The notes: generated by a model from the letters alone, not told the origin. A stretch of 23,366 bases of DNA from CAYUYV01 sp964474635 (GCA_964474635.1 CAYYTT010000054.1:1-23366); one strand, 5' to 3'. Counted from the first letter of the stretch, positions 1-7,527 are shown. Translations and numbers: made by a program.

Positions 1-2
1 GG

Positions 3-284
3 TCCTTTCGCAATGCGGGCAACGCCTTCGGCCTTTACGACATGCATGGCAATGTTTGGGAATGGGTCGAGGATTGTTGGCATGGGTCCTATAATGGGGC
101 GCCACCGGATGGGTCGGCTTGGCGTGACGCCAATGATGGGGATTGTTCACGCTCCGTTCTCCGGGGCGGCTCGTGGAGCTACCTCTATCCTCGCCTCCTT
201 CGTTCCGCGTTCCGCAGCGGGGACTGGCGCGGATACCGCTACGACGGTGTAGGGTTTCGTGTTGCCAGGACGCTTCCCGACTAG
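3..284 (+). CDS. Formylglycine-generating enzyme / sulfatase-modifying factor family protein, C-terminal part
   Basis: The reading frame is open from the left edge (codon starting at base 3) to the TAG at 282-284, so only the last 93 codons are present. It contains the family signature NAFGLYDMHGNVWEW, followed by VLRGGSWSY and, near the end, GVGFRVAR, which are the conserved C-terminal blocks of the FGE-sulfatase fold (SUMF1/EgtB/PvdO superfamily). Members oxidise a cysteine to formylglycine in sulfatases, or are sulfoxide synthases or other C-type-lectin-like enzymes. The catalytic cysteines of true FGE cannot be judged from this piece. The in-frame ATG at 42 lies inside the conserved motif and is not the real start. 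A hairpin overlaps the stop codon. Family assignment is firm; the exact substrate is unknown. Confidence 0.9.
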   Translation, partial: SFRNAGNAFGLYDMHGNVWEWVEDCWHGSYNGAPPDGSAWRDANDGDCSRSVLRGGSWSYLYPRLLRSAFRSGDWRGYRYDGVGFRVARTLPD

Positions 285-292
285 GGAAGCGT
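270..292 (+). terminator. Hairpin overlapping the stop codon of the FGE-family gene
   Basis: ACGCTTCCC (270-278) and GGGAAGCGT (284-292) form a perfect 9-bp stem with a 5-nt loop that contains most of the stop codon. A pyrimidine-rich stretch follows (TACTCCCTTCTCC) but there is no uninterrupted T run, so it may be a weak terminator or an mRNA 3'-end stabiliser. Confidence 0.45.
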
Positions 293-376
293 TACTCCCT
301 TCTCCTTTACCCCCTTACCCCTGACCTCCCACCGGAGCCGGCTTTGGACGCCGTGCGCCCAGCCCCCGGCACCCCT

Positions 377-407
377 AAAAACACCGGCGCAGCCGGTCGA
401 AATTTTT
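377..407. terminator. Probable bidirectional intrinsic terminator
   Basis: Stem ACCGGC (383-388), loop GCA, stem GCCGGT (392-397), preceded by AAAAA (377-381) and followed by CGAAATTTTT (398-407). The A and T runs flank the GC stem, so it could work on either strand. It lies between the convergent FGE-family gene (+) and the crotonase-family gene (-), where a shared terminator would be expected. The T run begins about five bases after the stem, which makes it less than ideal. Confidence 0.45.
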
Positions 408-549
408 ATGGGGTGAGATGGGCAGCGCAACGGCGCCGGACCACGCTCGCGGCCTTGAGCGCGGTGCGGATTTATCGCCCCGCGCTCTGGTGACATGGCG
501 CAAGACTGTGACTGTCCGCGTGCTCCGTACACAAACTCCAATCTCGACC

Positions 550-1215
550 TCAGAGCCCGGCTTGCATGGCGTCCAGGGTGGTTTGGCGAATGGCGAGTTT
601 GTTGCCCTTGTAGGCGTCGGTGGGAAGCTGTGCGAGCTCCGCGGCGTGGGCCATGGCGCGTTCCATGAGATGCTCCGGCTCCACCGCTTCGTCGAGGAAG
701 CCGGTGCGCACCGCGCCGTGCGGGTCGTAAAGCGTGCCTTGGATGGCCGCTTCGGTCAGATGGTCTGCGGTGATCCGTGCCTTGAGCAATTCGCGCGCAA
801 AGACCGGCAACACCATATTGATCGCGGTTTCATTGGCGCCGATCTTGAAGGCGCCATGGACGCCAATGCGCGTGTCGCAGGACAGGAGCAAAAAGGCGCC
901 CATGGCGATGGCGTGCCCGCTGCACGCGCCGATCACCGGCAGGGGAAACCCGTAAAGCCGGGTGGCCAAGGTCCCACCGGCCCGCACCAGCGCCGTTGCC
1001 TCCTCGGCCGAGGCGCCGCGCAACAGATTGAGATCGAAGCCCGCCGAAAACCGCCCCGGCCGGCCCACCAGAACAAGCGCCCTGGCGGCACTGGCTTGGG
1101 CCTCGTCGAGCGCCGTGTTGAGGCCCGACACCAGGTCGAAATTGACGGCATTGGCCTTGCCATCGTCCATGGAGACAACGGCAACAGCATCGTGAAGGTC
1201 CAGTGTGACGGGCAT
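550..1215 (-). CDS. Enoyl-CoA hydratase/isomerase (crotonase) family protein
   Basis: A 221-residue protein, slightly shorter than the usual 250-260 of the family. The crotonase fold is shown by SAGFDLNLL (about residues 57-65, first oxyanion-hole segment), by GACSGHAIAMGAFLLLSCD (about 96-114, the second oxyanion-hole region), and by IGANETAINMVLP (about 125-137), where E129 sits at the usual position of a catalytic acid. The second acidic residue of true hydratases is not evident at the first position, so the reaction could be hydration, isomerisation or hydrolysis of an acyl-CoA. The ATG is at 1213-1215. It is convergent with the FGE-family gene and lies 184 bp downstream of the DUF1801-like gene on the same strand. 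There is no visible link to the EPS genes. Confidence 0.88.
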   Translation of the reverse strand: MPVTLDLHDAVAVVSMDDGKANAVNFDLVSGLNTALDEAQASAARALVLVGRPGRFSAGFDLNLLRGASAEEATALVRAGGTLATRLYGFPLPVIGACSGHAIAMGAFLLLSCDTRIGVHGAFKIGANETAINMVLPVFARELLKARITADHLTEAAIQGTLYDPHGAVRTGFLDEAVEPEHLMERAMAHAAELAQLPTDAYKGNKLAIRQTTLDAMQAGL

Positions 1216-1399
1216 GGGTCAGGTCCAATCCTCTTGAGGCCAATCAAAGGGCCGGCCCACACCAGTGGGCAAAGGCTCCCTCGGCTCCTGTGACACCCCC
1301 ACACTCTACCCCAAATCCCCCAACCCAAGGCACCCCATCCGCCCCCAACACGGCCAGTCTCGGCAAGACGCCGCGCATGGCCGTTTCCGTCTCGCCCCC

Positions 1400-1798
1400 T
1401 CAGGTTTTCTTGCGCTTCTTTTGATAGGACGCGATGACGCTGGAGAAGTCTCGGGCGGCGCTTTGGGTCATCAGGGTCTGGAAGGCCTCGGGGTCGATAT
1501 CGCTCAGGGAGCGGAAATTGATGCAGCCCTTTTGCAGTTTGGCGCCCTTAAAGAGGGCTTTGACGGTGTCGGCCAGATCCGGGTGGGCATAGAGCACCAT
1601 GGTGTGGACGGTGACGCCCGTTTTGGTCCGGGCCAGGGCATATTTGAAAACACCCTGCTCCTCATAGGCGATGGCGTTGTCGTTGCCCATGACCGGGCCA
1701 TCGCATTGCGTCACGGCGGGGTCGGCCGTCATGATAATGGCGCGCAGGGCGTCGATCCGGGCCCGGTCGCTTGCGTCTTGTTCGTCCCACAAACCCAT
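1400..1798 (-). CDS. DUF1801-like small protein
   Basis: A 132-residue soluble protein with no signal peptide or membrane segment. The spacing of IDALRAII near the N-terminus, a central strand-rich part (GVFKYALARTKTGVTVHTM) and the block KLQKGCINFRSLSDID resembles the DUF1801/YdhG-like fold, whose function is not established. The C-terminus is lysine-rich (YQKKRKKT). The start ATG (1796-1798 on the reverse strand) has a GGCGGAG-like ribosome-binding site about nine bases upstream. It is divergent from the EPS operon and shares its upstream region. Reading it as a real gene is likely; the family name is a pattern match from memory. Confidence 0.68.
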   Translation of the reverse strand: MGLWDEQDASDRARIDALRAIIMTADPAVTQCDGPVMGNDNAIAYEEQGVFKYALARTKTGVTVHTMVLYAHPDLADTVKALFKGAKLQKGCINFRSLSDIDPEAFQTLMTQSAARDFSSVIASYQKKRKKT

Positions 1799-1886
1799 GG
1801 CTCTACACTCCGCCTTTCAAACCGTCCGCGGCCGCGCAAAGCGGGCCAAAGCAGCGGAAAATGACAGGCAAAATCATATCGCGACC

Positions 1887-1895
1887 TTATCCACA
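1887..1895 (+). promoter_or_regulatory. Perfect DnaA-box sequence (TTATCCACA)
   Basis: TTATCCACA is identical to the high-affinity E. coli DnaA box. It lies in the 300-bp divergent control region between the DUF1801-like gene and the EPS operon. One isolated box does not indicate an origin. It could be a DnaA-responsive regulatory site or chance. Confidence 0.35.
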
Positions 1896-1934
1896 AGTAA
1901 TTGGCAACAATTTTACCCGGGGTCCCCCGTGCAT

Positions 1935-1954
1935 GGCATGCATTGTTGCATGCC
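1935..1954. promoter_or_regulatory. Operator-like dyad GGCATGC-N6-GCATGCC upstream of the EPS operon
   Basis: A perfect 7-bp inverted repeat with a six-base spacer (ATTGTT) sits about 160-180 bp before the first EPS gene, in the divergent intergenic region. The length and symmetry fit a binding site for a dimeric helix-turn-helix regulator. No regulator gene is in the window. It superficially resembles a sigma-54 promoter, but the GG to GC spacing is one base too long. Confidence 0.4.
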
Positions 1955-2034
1955 CTTTCCGTGTTCATCGCGCATTTTGACTTAGCATCCATGGTTCACA
2001 CGCCGGATAATCCCTTTCTTGATCGAAATTTAAT

Positions 2035-2074
2035 GCGGTAGAAACCGCGTTGGATTCTATTTTCCGCAGTGCGG
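2035..2074 (+). promoter_or_regulatory. Two short dyads in the EPS operon leader
   Basis: GCGGT-AGAA-ACCGC (2035-2048) and CCGCA-G-TGCGG (2064-2074) follow each other just before the candidate start codons of the first EPS gene, separated by an AT-rich stretch (TTGGATTCTATTTT). They could be a leader RNA structure or protein sites. I see no convincing -35/-10 pair in the region. Confidence 0.25.
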
Positions 2075-2111
2075 GATGCGCCCCGAACATGATGCGACAC
2101 GGGGCGGGCAG

Positions 2112-2612
2112 ATGGGAACAGACGGGCCAATGCCAGGGCAGACGACAGGGAAAAAAGCCAATCCAGGCAAGCTGATGGTGATCGCGTCAGGCGGCGGTCA
2201 CTGGATTCAGATGCGGCGCATCATGCCGGCCTTTGACGGCATGGATCGCTTCTTTGTCAGCATCGATCCGGGGTCGGCGGCGGACGTGCCTGACCATCGT
2301 TACTACACCATGCTCGATGTGAGCCGGCGCAATCCTATCGGTTTGATCAGATTGGTGGCCCAGCTGGGTCGTGTGCTGCTGCGCGAACGGCCCAAGGTGG
2401 TGATCACCACGGGGTCTTTTCCGGCCCTCATCGCCCTTGGGATGGCAAAATATCTCTTTGGCGCCAAGACCATATGGATTGACAGCATCGCGAATGTGGG
2501 GCGCCTATCATCCTCCGGCCAGAACGCGAAGCATGTGGCGGACATCTGGCTCACCCAGTGGCCCCACCTCGCAAAACCGGGCGGCCCTGACTATTGGGGA
2601 GCGGTGCTGTGA
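2112..2612 (+). CDS. pssD: PssD/Alg14-like subunit of a split glycosyltransferase
   Basis: The protein carries the Alg14/PssD/EpsE-type core: KLMVIASGGGHWIQM (glycine-rich first strand-loop), then RPKVVITTGSFPALIALGMAKYLFGAKTIWIDSIANVGRLS, and a C-terminal ADIWLTQWPHLA. In this family the Alg14-like half recruits the catalytic Alg13-like half to the membrane, and in Rhizobium PssD/PssE adds glucuronic acid to the lipid-linked glucose. Its stop TGA overlaps the GTG start of the next gene, the Alg13-like partner, which strongly supports the assignment. No N-terminal transmembrane helix is obvious. The start is uncertain: ATG at 2076, 2112 or 2130 are all in frame, none has a strong ribosome-binding site, and the homologous region begins only about 20 residues after 2112. 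Sugar specificity is not readable from sequence. Confidence 0.88.
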   Translation: MGTDGPMPGQTTGKKANPGKLMVIASGGGHWIQMRRIMPAFDGMDRFFVSIDPGSAADVPDHRYYTMLDVSRRNPIGLIRLVAQLGRVLLRERPKVVITTGSFPALIALGMAKYLFGAKTIWIDSIANVGRLSSSGQNAKHVADIWLTQWPHLAKPGGPDYWGAVL

Positions 2613-3091
2613 TTTTCGTGACCGTCGGGTCCATGTTCCCGTTCGACCGGCTGATCAGGCTCATGGACGCATGGGCGGGGCTGCATCCGGATGCCCCGGT
2701 GTTCGCGCAGATCGGCACGGGCACGTTCGAGCCGACGGTGATGAAGTGGACCCGCCGGCTGACCCCGGTGGACTTTGAAGAAACGGTGCGGTCGGCCCGC
2801 CTTATTGTTGCCCATGCGGGCATGGGATCGGTGATCACGGCGTCGGACTACGGCACGCCAATTGTGCTGTTGCCGCGGATCGCGTCCCAGGGCGAGCACA
2901 CCACCGATCACCAGGTTGATACGGCCCGGTGGCTGGGAGATCGCTCCGGGATCTATGTGGCCAATCCGGACGGTTCGGATCTGCATCACCGCATTGATGA
3001 GGCCCGCAAGGCTGGCATCGACGGCGAGATGCTGCCCAAAAGTGCCAATCCGGCATTTTTGAAGAAAATTCGTGAAGCGGTGGGTGGCTGA
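2609..3091 (+). CDS. pssE: PssE/Alg13-like catalytic subunit of a split glycosyltransferase
   Basis: A 160-residue protein matching the C-terminal half of GT28-type glycosyltransferases. It starts IFVTVGSMFPFDRLI, has the donor-binding block VAHAGMGSVITASDYGTPIVLLPR (about residues 67-90) and GEHTTDHQ (about 95-102), all typical of Alg13/PssE/EpsF. GTG at 2609 is chosen because it overlaps the upstream TGA (GTGA) and has GGGGAG (2596-2601) seven bases before it; an in-frame TTG at 2594 is less likely. The pair should form one enzyme at the inner face of the membrane, transferring a sugar from a UDP-sugar to a lipid-linked acceptor. The 4-bp overlap suggests translational coupling to keep the subunits at equal amounts. 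Confidence 0.9.
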   Translation: MIFVTVGSMFPFDRLIRLMDAWAGLHPDAPVFAQIGTGTFEPTVMKWTRRLTPVDFEETVRSARLIVAHAGMGSVITASDYGTPIVLLPRIASQGEHTTDHQVDTARWLGDRSGIYVANPDGSDLHHRIDEARKAGIDGEMLPKSANPAFLKKIREAVGG

Positions 3092-3153
3092 CACGGGCCC
3101 GCCTTTAGGACTGCGCCCGCATGAGGGTGCGCGAGAGGGAAGGCATAAGCGCT

Positions 3154-4215
3154 ATGGTCAGAATTGCGGTCGTCGGCTTGGGCAAGATGGGCTTGTCGCA
3201 TTGCGCCATCGTTGGCGGGCACCCGGACGCCGAGGTCGTGGCCTGCGAACAGGGCAGTCTCGTGCGCGACGGTCTGTCCCGCTACACGAAAATTCCCATG
3301 CACAAGAGTTACGAGACCATGCTCGCCAAGGAGGAGCTTGACGGCGTGGTCATTGCGACGCCCTCGAAGCTCCACGGGGATATGGTGCGAAAGGCGCTCG
3401 ACCGCGGCATCCATGTGTTTTGCGAAAAACCCTTCTGCCTGGACTACCGCGAAGCCGAGGCGCTGGCGGACCTGGCGGAAACCAAGGGCCTCATCAACCA
3501 GGTCGGCTATCACTACCGTGCCCTGGAGACCTTCCGGGAGGCCAAGCGCATCATCGACAGCGGCGCCCTGGGTCCGGTAAGCCATGTGCTGGCCGAGGCC
3601 TATGGTCCCGTGGTCCTGCGGCCCAAGGGCGTCACCTGGCGCACGAATGCGAGCGACGGGGGCGGGTGCCTCTACGATTACGCGGCCCATCCGATCAATC
3701 TGGTGAACTGGTATTTCGGCGTGCCCGAGCGGGTCGGCGGTTCGGTCCTGAACGGGATCTTCTCCACCCAGACGGATGATGAGGTCTATTCAACGCTGTT
3801 TTACCCGAAGGGCCTGACCGCGCAGATCGCGACCAACTGGTCCGACGAAAGCTACCGGAAAATGACCACCAAGCTCACCTTCGCCGGCGCCAAGGGGCGC
3901 ATGACGGTGGACCGGTTGGAGCTTCAACTTTACTTGCGTGAGCCCAACACTGCCTTGCCTGAATACCAACAGGGTTGGAACGTCAAATATGTGACCGACT
4001 TTCCGACCGAGTTGAATTACTACCTGCGCGGTGAGGAATATTCCCTGCAGATGGATGACTTCGTGACGGCGATCCAAACCAAACAGCCGCGCACGAACTG
4101 CACCTTCCGCCATGCGGCCGAGACCGACCGGACCATGGCCATGATCAAGGCCGATGCCACGGGCGGCTCGGTTCAGTCGGGCGCGCCGGGCCGCGCCGCC
4201 GCGCCGGGACGCTGA
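3154..4215 (+). CDS. Gfo/Idh/MocA family NAD(P)-dependent oxidoreductase (first copy)
   Basis: A 353-residue protein with an N-terminal Rossmann fold (IAVVGLGKMG, G8-x-G10-x-x-G13), the family motif EKP at 91-93 (HVFCEKPFCLD), and the substrate-domain block GGGCLYDYAAHPINLVNWYFG with D175 and H179 at the usual catalytic positions. Members oxidise or reduce a hydroxyl or keto group on sugars, inositols or nucleotide sugars. The start at ATG 3154 puts the Rossmann motif at the very N-terminus and has AGGGAAGG upstream; ATG 3121 would add 11 residues. The last 17 residues are Gly/Ala/Pro-rich. It follows the PssE-like gene by 62 bp and precedes the AKR-like orphan by 86 bp, so it probably acts on a precursor sugar of the EPS. 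The substrate is unknown. Confidence 0.92.
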   Translation: MVRIAVVGLGKMGLSHCAIVGGHPDAEVVACEQGSLVRDGLSRYTKIPMHKSYETMLAKEELDGVVIATPSKLHGDMVRKALDRGIHVFCEKPFCLDYREAEALADLAETKGLINQVGYHYRALETFREAKRIIDSGALGPVSHVLAEAYGPVVLRPKGVTWRTNASDGGGCLYDYAAHPINLVNWYFGVPERVGGSVLNGIFSTQTDDEVYSTLFYPKGLTAQIATNWSDESYRKMTTKLTFAGAKGRMTVDRLELQLYLREPNTALPEYQQGWNVKYVTDFPTELNYYLRGEEYSLQMDDFVTAIQTKQPRTNCTFRHAAETDRTMAMIKADATGGSVQSGAPGRAAAPGR

Positions 4216-4301
4216 GCCCTGGCGCAGCGCGGCGCCGTCCTCGTCACTGGCCCGGCAGGGCCCTGACACCAGATATTGGCCAGACAACGGAAAGTTTCGT
4301 C

Positions 4302-5171
4302 ATGGATCGGATTTTATTCGGCGACAATCAGTTCTTCGGCATCAACCACATGTCCGAGGAGAAGGCCCGGTCCCAGGCCATGCGCTTTCGCACCAGCCAG
4401 GACATCATCGATGTGCTGGAAATGGCCTATGACGAGGGTATCCGGACCTTCATGTGCACAACGCACGAACAGATCTCGCCCATTTGCGACCATGTGCGCG
4501 CCAATCCCGAGCGCCTCGGCGATTTCCAGTTCTATCCGTGCATGCCTTACGCCCACAAATACGCAAACGCCGTGACCGAGCACGGAATGATGGGGGCCGT
4601 GAAGCATTTCATGCCGGACGGAAACTTTCTCACGACGGCCCTGCGCGGCGGGATGAACCTTGCCCGCCGGGACGCCGAACAGCTCGGCATGATGCTTGTC
4701 GACATGGAAATGAAGATGTTCAAGGGGACCAAAACCCCGGTTATCTTCATGCAGAATGTTGCCGTGGATCTGATGCTCGGCCTGGGCGTGACGGATGCCT
4801 TCAAGGTGTTCCACGACTATGTGCGCGAAAAATATGATGCCGAGGCCGGTTTCATCACCATGAACATGCCGGCGCTGCTCGACACACTGGACTCGCTCGG
4901 CGTCGAGAACCCGATCGTGTGCGCCAACATCAACAAGATCGGTTTTCGCACCAGTGGCGGTCTTGAACGCTATATCGAGACCTTGCGCGACCGGAAGGCC
5001 CGTGTGATTGCCATGTCGGTCTACGCCTCCGGCGCAATTCCGCCACGCGAGGCCATCGAGTGGATCGCAAAGCAGCCAAACATTCAATCGGTTGTGTTCG
5101 GAGCCTCGAGCCGGCGTAACATCCAAAACACCCGTGAACTGATCGATGAATTCATGCCGGCGGCGGCCTGA
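4302..5171 (+). CDS. Conserved-looking TIM-barrel protein, distant aldo/keto reductase likeness, function unknown
   Basis: A 289-residue soluble protein starting MDRILFGDNQFFGINHMSEE. The C-terminal part (AIPPREAIEWIAKQPNIQSVVFGASSRRNIQNTRELID) resembles the last strand and cofactor-binding loop of aldo/keto reductases, and the N-terminal GDNQFFGINHM resembles their first strand. However, where AKRs have the catalytic D-x4-Y, this protein reads GIRTFMCTTHEQISPI, and I cannot place the K or H either. It may be a non-redox barrel enzyme (isomerase, aldolase or lyase) or an AKR with a changed active site. It carries several Met/His/Cys residues (for example MCTTHE, YPCMPYAHKYAN) that could bind a metal. 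GGAAAG lies about seven bases before the ATG. It sits between a Gfo/Idh enzyme and the polymerase, so a role in making the EPS sugar is inferred. Confidence 0.8.
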   Translation: MDRILFGDNQFFGINHMSEEKARSQAMRFRTSQDIIDVLEMAYDEGIRTFMCTTHEQISPICDHVRANPERLGDFQFYPCMPYAHKYANAVTEHGMMGAVKHFMPDGNFLTTALRGGMNLARRDAEQLGMMLVDMEMKMFKGTKTPVIFMQNVAVDLMLGLGVTDAFKVFHDYVREKYDAEAGFITMNMPALLDTLDSLGVENPIVCANINKIGFRTSGGLERYIETLRDRKARVIAMSVYASGAIPPREAIEWIAKQPNIQSVVFGASSRRNIQNTRELIDEFMPAAA

Positions 5172-5238
5172 CCGTCTTCGGCCGGCATCGCGGCGCATCC
5201 CGGTCGGGCGGGTGGGCCGCGACCCGTGAGGTTGCCCC

Positions 5239-6510
5239 ATGCGTATTGCCTTAAGACCGGTGGCGGCGATGGCCGCCATTTTCACCTTGTGTGTTTTCTC
5301 CGGCGCATTTTTCGAACAAGCCGTGTTCGGACCGGAATACATCATCACGCCGTCGGCCGAACTGCGTGCGGTCAACTCGCTTTTTTATTTCGTGGCCTAC
5401 GGACTTGGCCTGCTCTTCTTGCTCATGAACCGGCGTGTCGCCGCCATCGTGCTGCGTGAGTACAGTTTTTTCCTGCTGTTTTGCGTCGTGGCGTTGCTGT
5501 CGATTTCCTGGAGCCTGTCCCCCTCGATTGGACTGGTCGAGTTCGGACAATTGCTCCTGACCGTGTTGACGGCCGGAGGGGTTGTGGCGGGGATCGATTT
5601 CCGCGGTTTTATCCGGGCGATGGCCTTCACGTTCCTCATCATCGCTGCCTTGAGCCTGCTTTATGTCCTGGTCATCCCCTCCTATGGGATCATGTATCAG
5701 GAGTTTTCCCGCCTGTCGGGGACGCCCCAGGGCGTCTTTCGTCACAAGAACACCTTTGGCGAGGCGGCCGTGTACGGCGTGATCGTCGCCTTCGCAGCCC
5801 GGCGCTATGTGGCCCCCTGGGTGTGGCTCAGCACCGCCATCGGATCGGCGATCTGTCTGGCGATCTCGCTTTCGGCGACGAAGGTGCTCGCCTTTGCCGT
5901 GACCCTGATGATTTTCTTTGCCTGGCAAGTGCTGGCGCAAAAGCGGGGCGGCCGGGTGTTTGCCGTCGTGGCGCTGGCCCTGGGCTCGCTCACCTTGGGC
6001 GTGATGATGCCCATTTTGCTGCAGCTCGGCGTCGATATGGTGGGGCGCGATTTGACCTTCAGTGGACGCACCCATATCTGGGCGCATACCCTCGATCTGA
6101 TCGCCGATCGCCCGTTCATTGGCTATGGCGTGGCCTCGATCTGGAATACACAGCTGGGGGACATCCCGGCTCTCCCGAACTTCGCATCGCCCCATGCCCA
6201 CAATGTGTTTCTTGAGATTACCCTGTCGCTGGGCGTGATCGGTCTTGTCATCGCCATCCTGGCCCTTGGTCGTATAGGGTTGCGGTTGTTTACCGCCCAG
6301 GACACGACATCGCCATCCTATGTGTTTCTGTTCCTTGTGTTTTTCTTCACCTTGATCTCCTCCTTTTTCGAGTATCTTCTGTTCGGCGGTAACAAATTCA
6401 GTTTTCTGATGTTGCTGATGGCGTCAGGCTATCACGCGGTCGAACAGGCCCGCGGGCGAAGGGGCGGGACTTACGGGTCGATGCCGCGCACCGCGGCGAC
6501 CGCGCCGTGA
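5239..6510 (+). CDS. ExoQ/Wzy-like exopolysaccharide polymerase (O-antigen ligase family, first copy)
   Basis: A 423-residue integral membrane protein with about ten or more hydrophobic segments. Family motifs are visible in order: SISWSLSP (88-95), GVFRHKNTFGE (165-175, the HKN block typical of ExoQ), SGRTHIW (275-281) in the periplasmic loop, RPFIGYG (291-297) and PHAHNVFLE (318-326). These match Wzy polymerases and O-antigen ligases, which join lipid-linked repeat units in the periplasm. GAGG lies about seven bases before the ATG. It ends with a short basic, Arg/Gly-rich tail. It is 67 bp downstream of the AKR-like orphan and 48 bp upstream of an AKR. A second protein of this fold lies at 18906-20300, so which one is the polymerase for this polymer is open. 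Confidence 0.9.
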   Translation: MRIALRPVAAMAAIFTLCVFSGAFFEQAVFGPEYIITPSAELRAVNSLFYFVAYGLGLLFLLMNRRVAAIVLREYSFFLLFCVVALLSISWSLSPSIGLVEFGQLLLTVLTAGGVVAGIDFRGFIRAMAFTFLIIAALSLLYVLVIPSYGIMYQEFSRLSGTPQGVFRHKNTFGEAAVYGVIVAFAARRYVAPWVWLSTAIGSAICLAISLSATKVLAFAVTLMIFFAWQVLAQKRGGRVFAVVALALGSLTLGVMMPILLQLGVDMVGRDLTFSGRTHIWAHTLDLIADRPFIGYGVASIWNTQLGDIPALPNFASPHAHNVFLEITLSLGVIGLVIAILALGRIGLRLFTAQDTTSPSYVFLFLVFFFTLISSFFEYLLFGGNKFSFLMLLMASGYHAVEQARGRRGGTYGSMPRTAATAP

Positions 6511-6558
6511 TACTCCGTACACGCTGAACTTGGGTTACGCCGAACAAGGGGAGCGGCC

Positions 6559-7527
6559 ATGCGTCACGTCGAGATGCCCGGATTTGACCGGCCCGTGCCC
6601 GCCCTGGGCATGGGATGCGCGTCTTTGGGCTCACGCGTCGGACGGCGCGATGGGCTCAAGGCTCTGGAAGCCGTCTATGAGGGCGGCGTCCGCTGGTTCG
6701 ACGTGGCGCCGGCCTACGGCGCGGGGGACGCGGAGGATATTCTTGGTGAGTTCCTGAACGCCCACGGGGCTGAGGCCTTCGTGTGCAGCAAGGTGGGTCT
6801 TGCCCCGCCCAAGAAGGGTCCTTTGAAGCGTCTGCTGATCTCCTCCGCACGCGGCGTGAAGAGCGTGCTCGGACCGCTCAGCGCGTCCATGCGCGGAACG
6901 AAGCTGCTCGCCAATCGGGCTATGCCTCTCACCCCGGATCTGATCCGCACCTCTGTCGAGACCAGCCTGCGCCGGCTGGGACGCGAACGGCTCGATGTCT
7001 ATGCCGTCCACAACGCGCGTGCCGCCGATCTTGAGCGCGGCGACATCATCCGGGCGTTGGAAGACGCGGTCGCGAGTGGCAAGGCTCGGACCATCAGCGT
7101 GGCGGGCGACCTGGCGGCGGCCGAACGGGCCATCGAGATCGGCCAGCCTTTCGGCGCGGTTCAGGTCGGTGTGGATCTCGGCCCGGACATGGCGGCACTT
7201 GTGGAGCGCGCGCGATCAGCCCGGATGGGCGTTCTGTTTCATTCCGTGTTCGGTAAAAACGGCGGTGGTCTTGATCGCGTTATGAACGCTCTTGGGGAGC
7301 GTCCCAACCTGGCGGCGCGCCTCGAAGCCCTGGGTTACGAAGGTGTCACGCGTCTTCAGGCGGCAAGCCTGTTGCTCTTGCGGGCTCTGACGATTAACCC
7401 AAATGGCGTTGTTCTCGCGTCCATGTATTCAAAGCCCTCACGCGAGCGCAACTTCACGGTCGCGGACGGTCCGCTCGATCCCCGTGCCGTTGAATTGGTC
7501 AACGAAATCCACGACTCAGCGGGATAA
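6559..7527 (+). CDS. Aldo/keto reductase (first copy)
   Basis: A 322-residue NAD(P)H-dependent AKR. The catalytic tetrad is visible: D48 and Y53 in WFDVAPAYGAGDAEDILGEFL, K78 in VCSKVGL, and H151 in LDVYAVHNA. After K78 comes a segment (LAPPKKGPLKRLLISSARG and on to about residue 120) longer than the compact spacing in many AKRs; a similar segment occurs in the second AKR at 16400-17410. GGGGAG sits five bases before the ATG. The cofactor loop near the C-terminus is less standard (LASMYSKPSRERNF instead of the usual VGASS). It lies between the polymerase and the GMC oxidoreductase, so it probably reduces or oxidises an EPS sugar precursor; direction and substrate cannot be read. Confidence 0.9.
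   Translation: MRHVEMPGFDRPVPALGMGCASLGSRVGRRDGLKALEAVYEGGVRWFDVAPAYGAGDAEDILGEFLNAHGAEAFVCSKVGLAPPKKGPLKRLLISSARGVKSVLGPLSASMRGTKLLANRAMPLTPDLIRTSVETSLRRLGRERLDVYAVHNARAADLERGDIIRALEDAVASGKARTISVAGDLAAAERAIEIGQPFGAVQVGVDLGPDMAALVERARSARMGVLFHSVFGKNGGGLDRVMNALGERPNLAARLEALGYEGVTRLQAASLLLLRALTINPNGVVLASMYSKPSRERNFTVADGPLDPRAVELVNEIHDSAG

Noticed and set aside
281..541. 86-codon minus-strand frame between the FGE-family and crotonase genes
   Set aside because: It spans the terminator hairpin and has no ribosome-binding site or recognisable domain.
1934..1950. Sigma-54-like promoter TGGCATG-N5-TTGCA
   Set aside because: The distance between the GG and GC elements is 11 bases instead of the required 10, and no activator gene is visible.
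5154..5188. Inverted repeat ATGCCGGC...GCCGGCAT around the end of the AKR-like gene
   Set aside because: The loop is 19 bases and there is no T run; GC-rich words like this recur by composition, so I do not call it a terminator.
5251..6201. 316-codon antisense frame within the ExoQ-like gene
   Set aside because: The protein is hydrophilic and low in complexity, a mirror image of hydrophobic codons on the other strand.
523..6522. Shared 10-mer CTCCGTACAC at 523-532 and 6513-6522
   Set aside because: Repeated 10-mers are expected by chance in 23 kb, and the flanking bases do not match.
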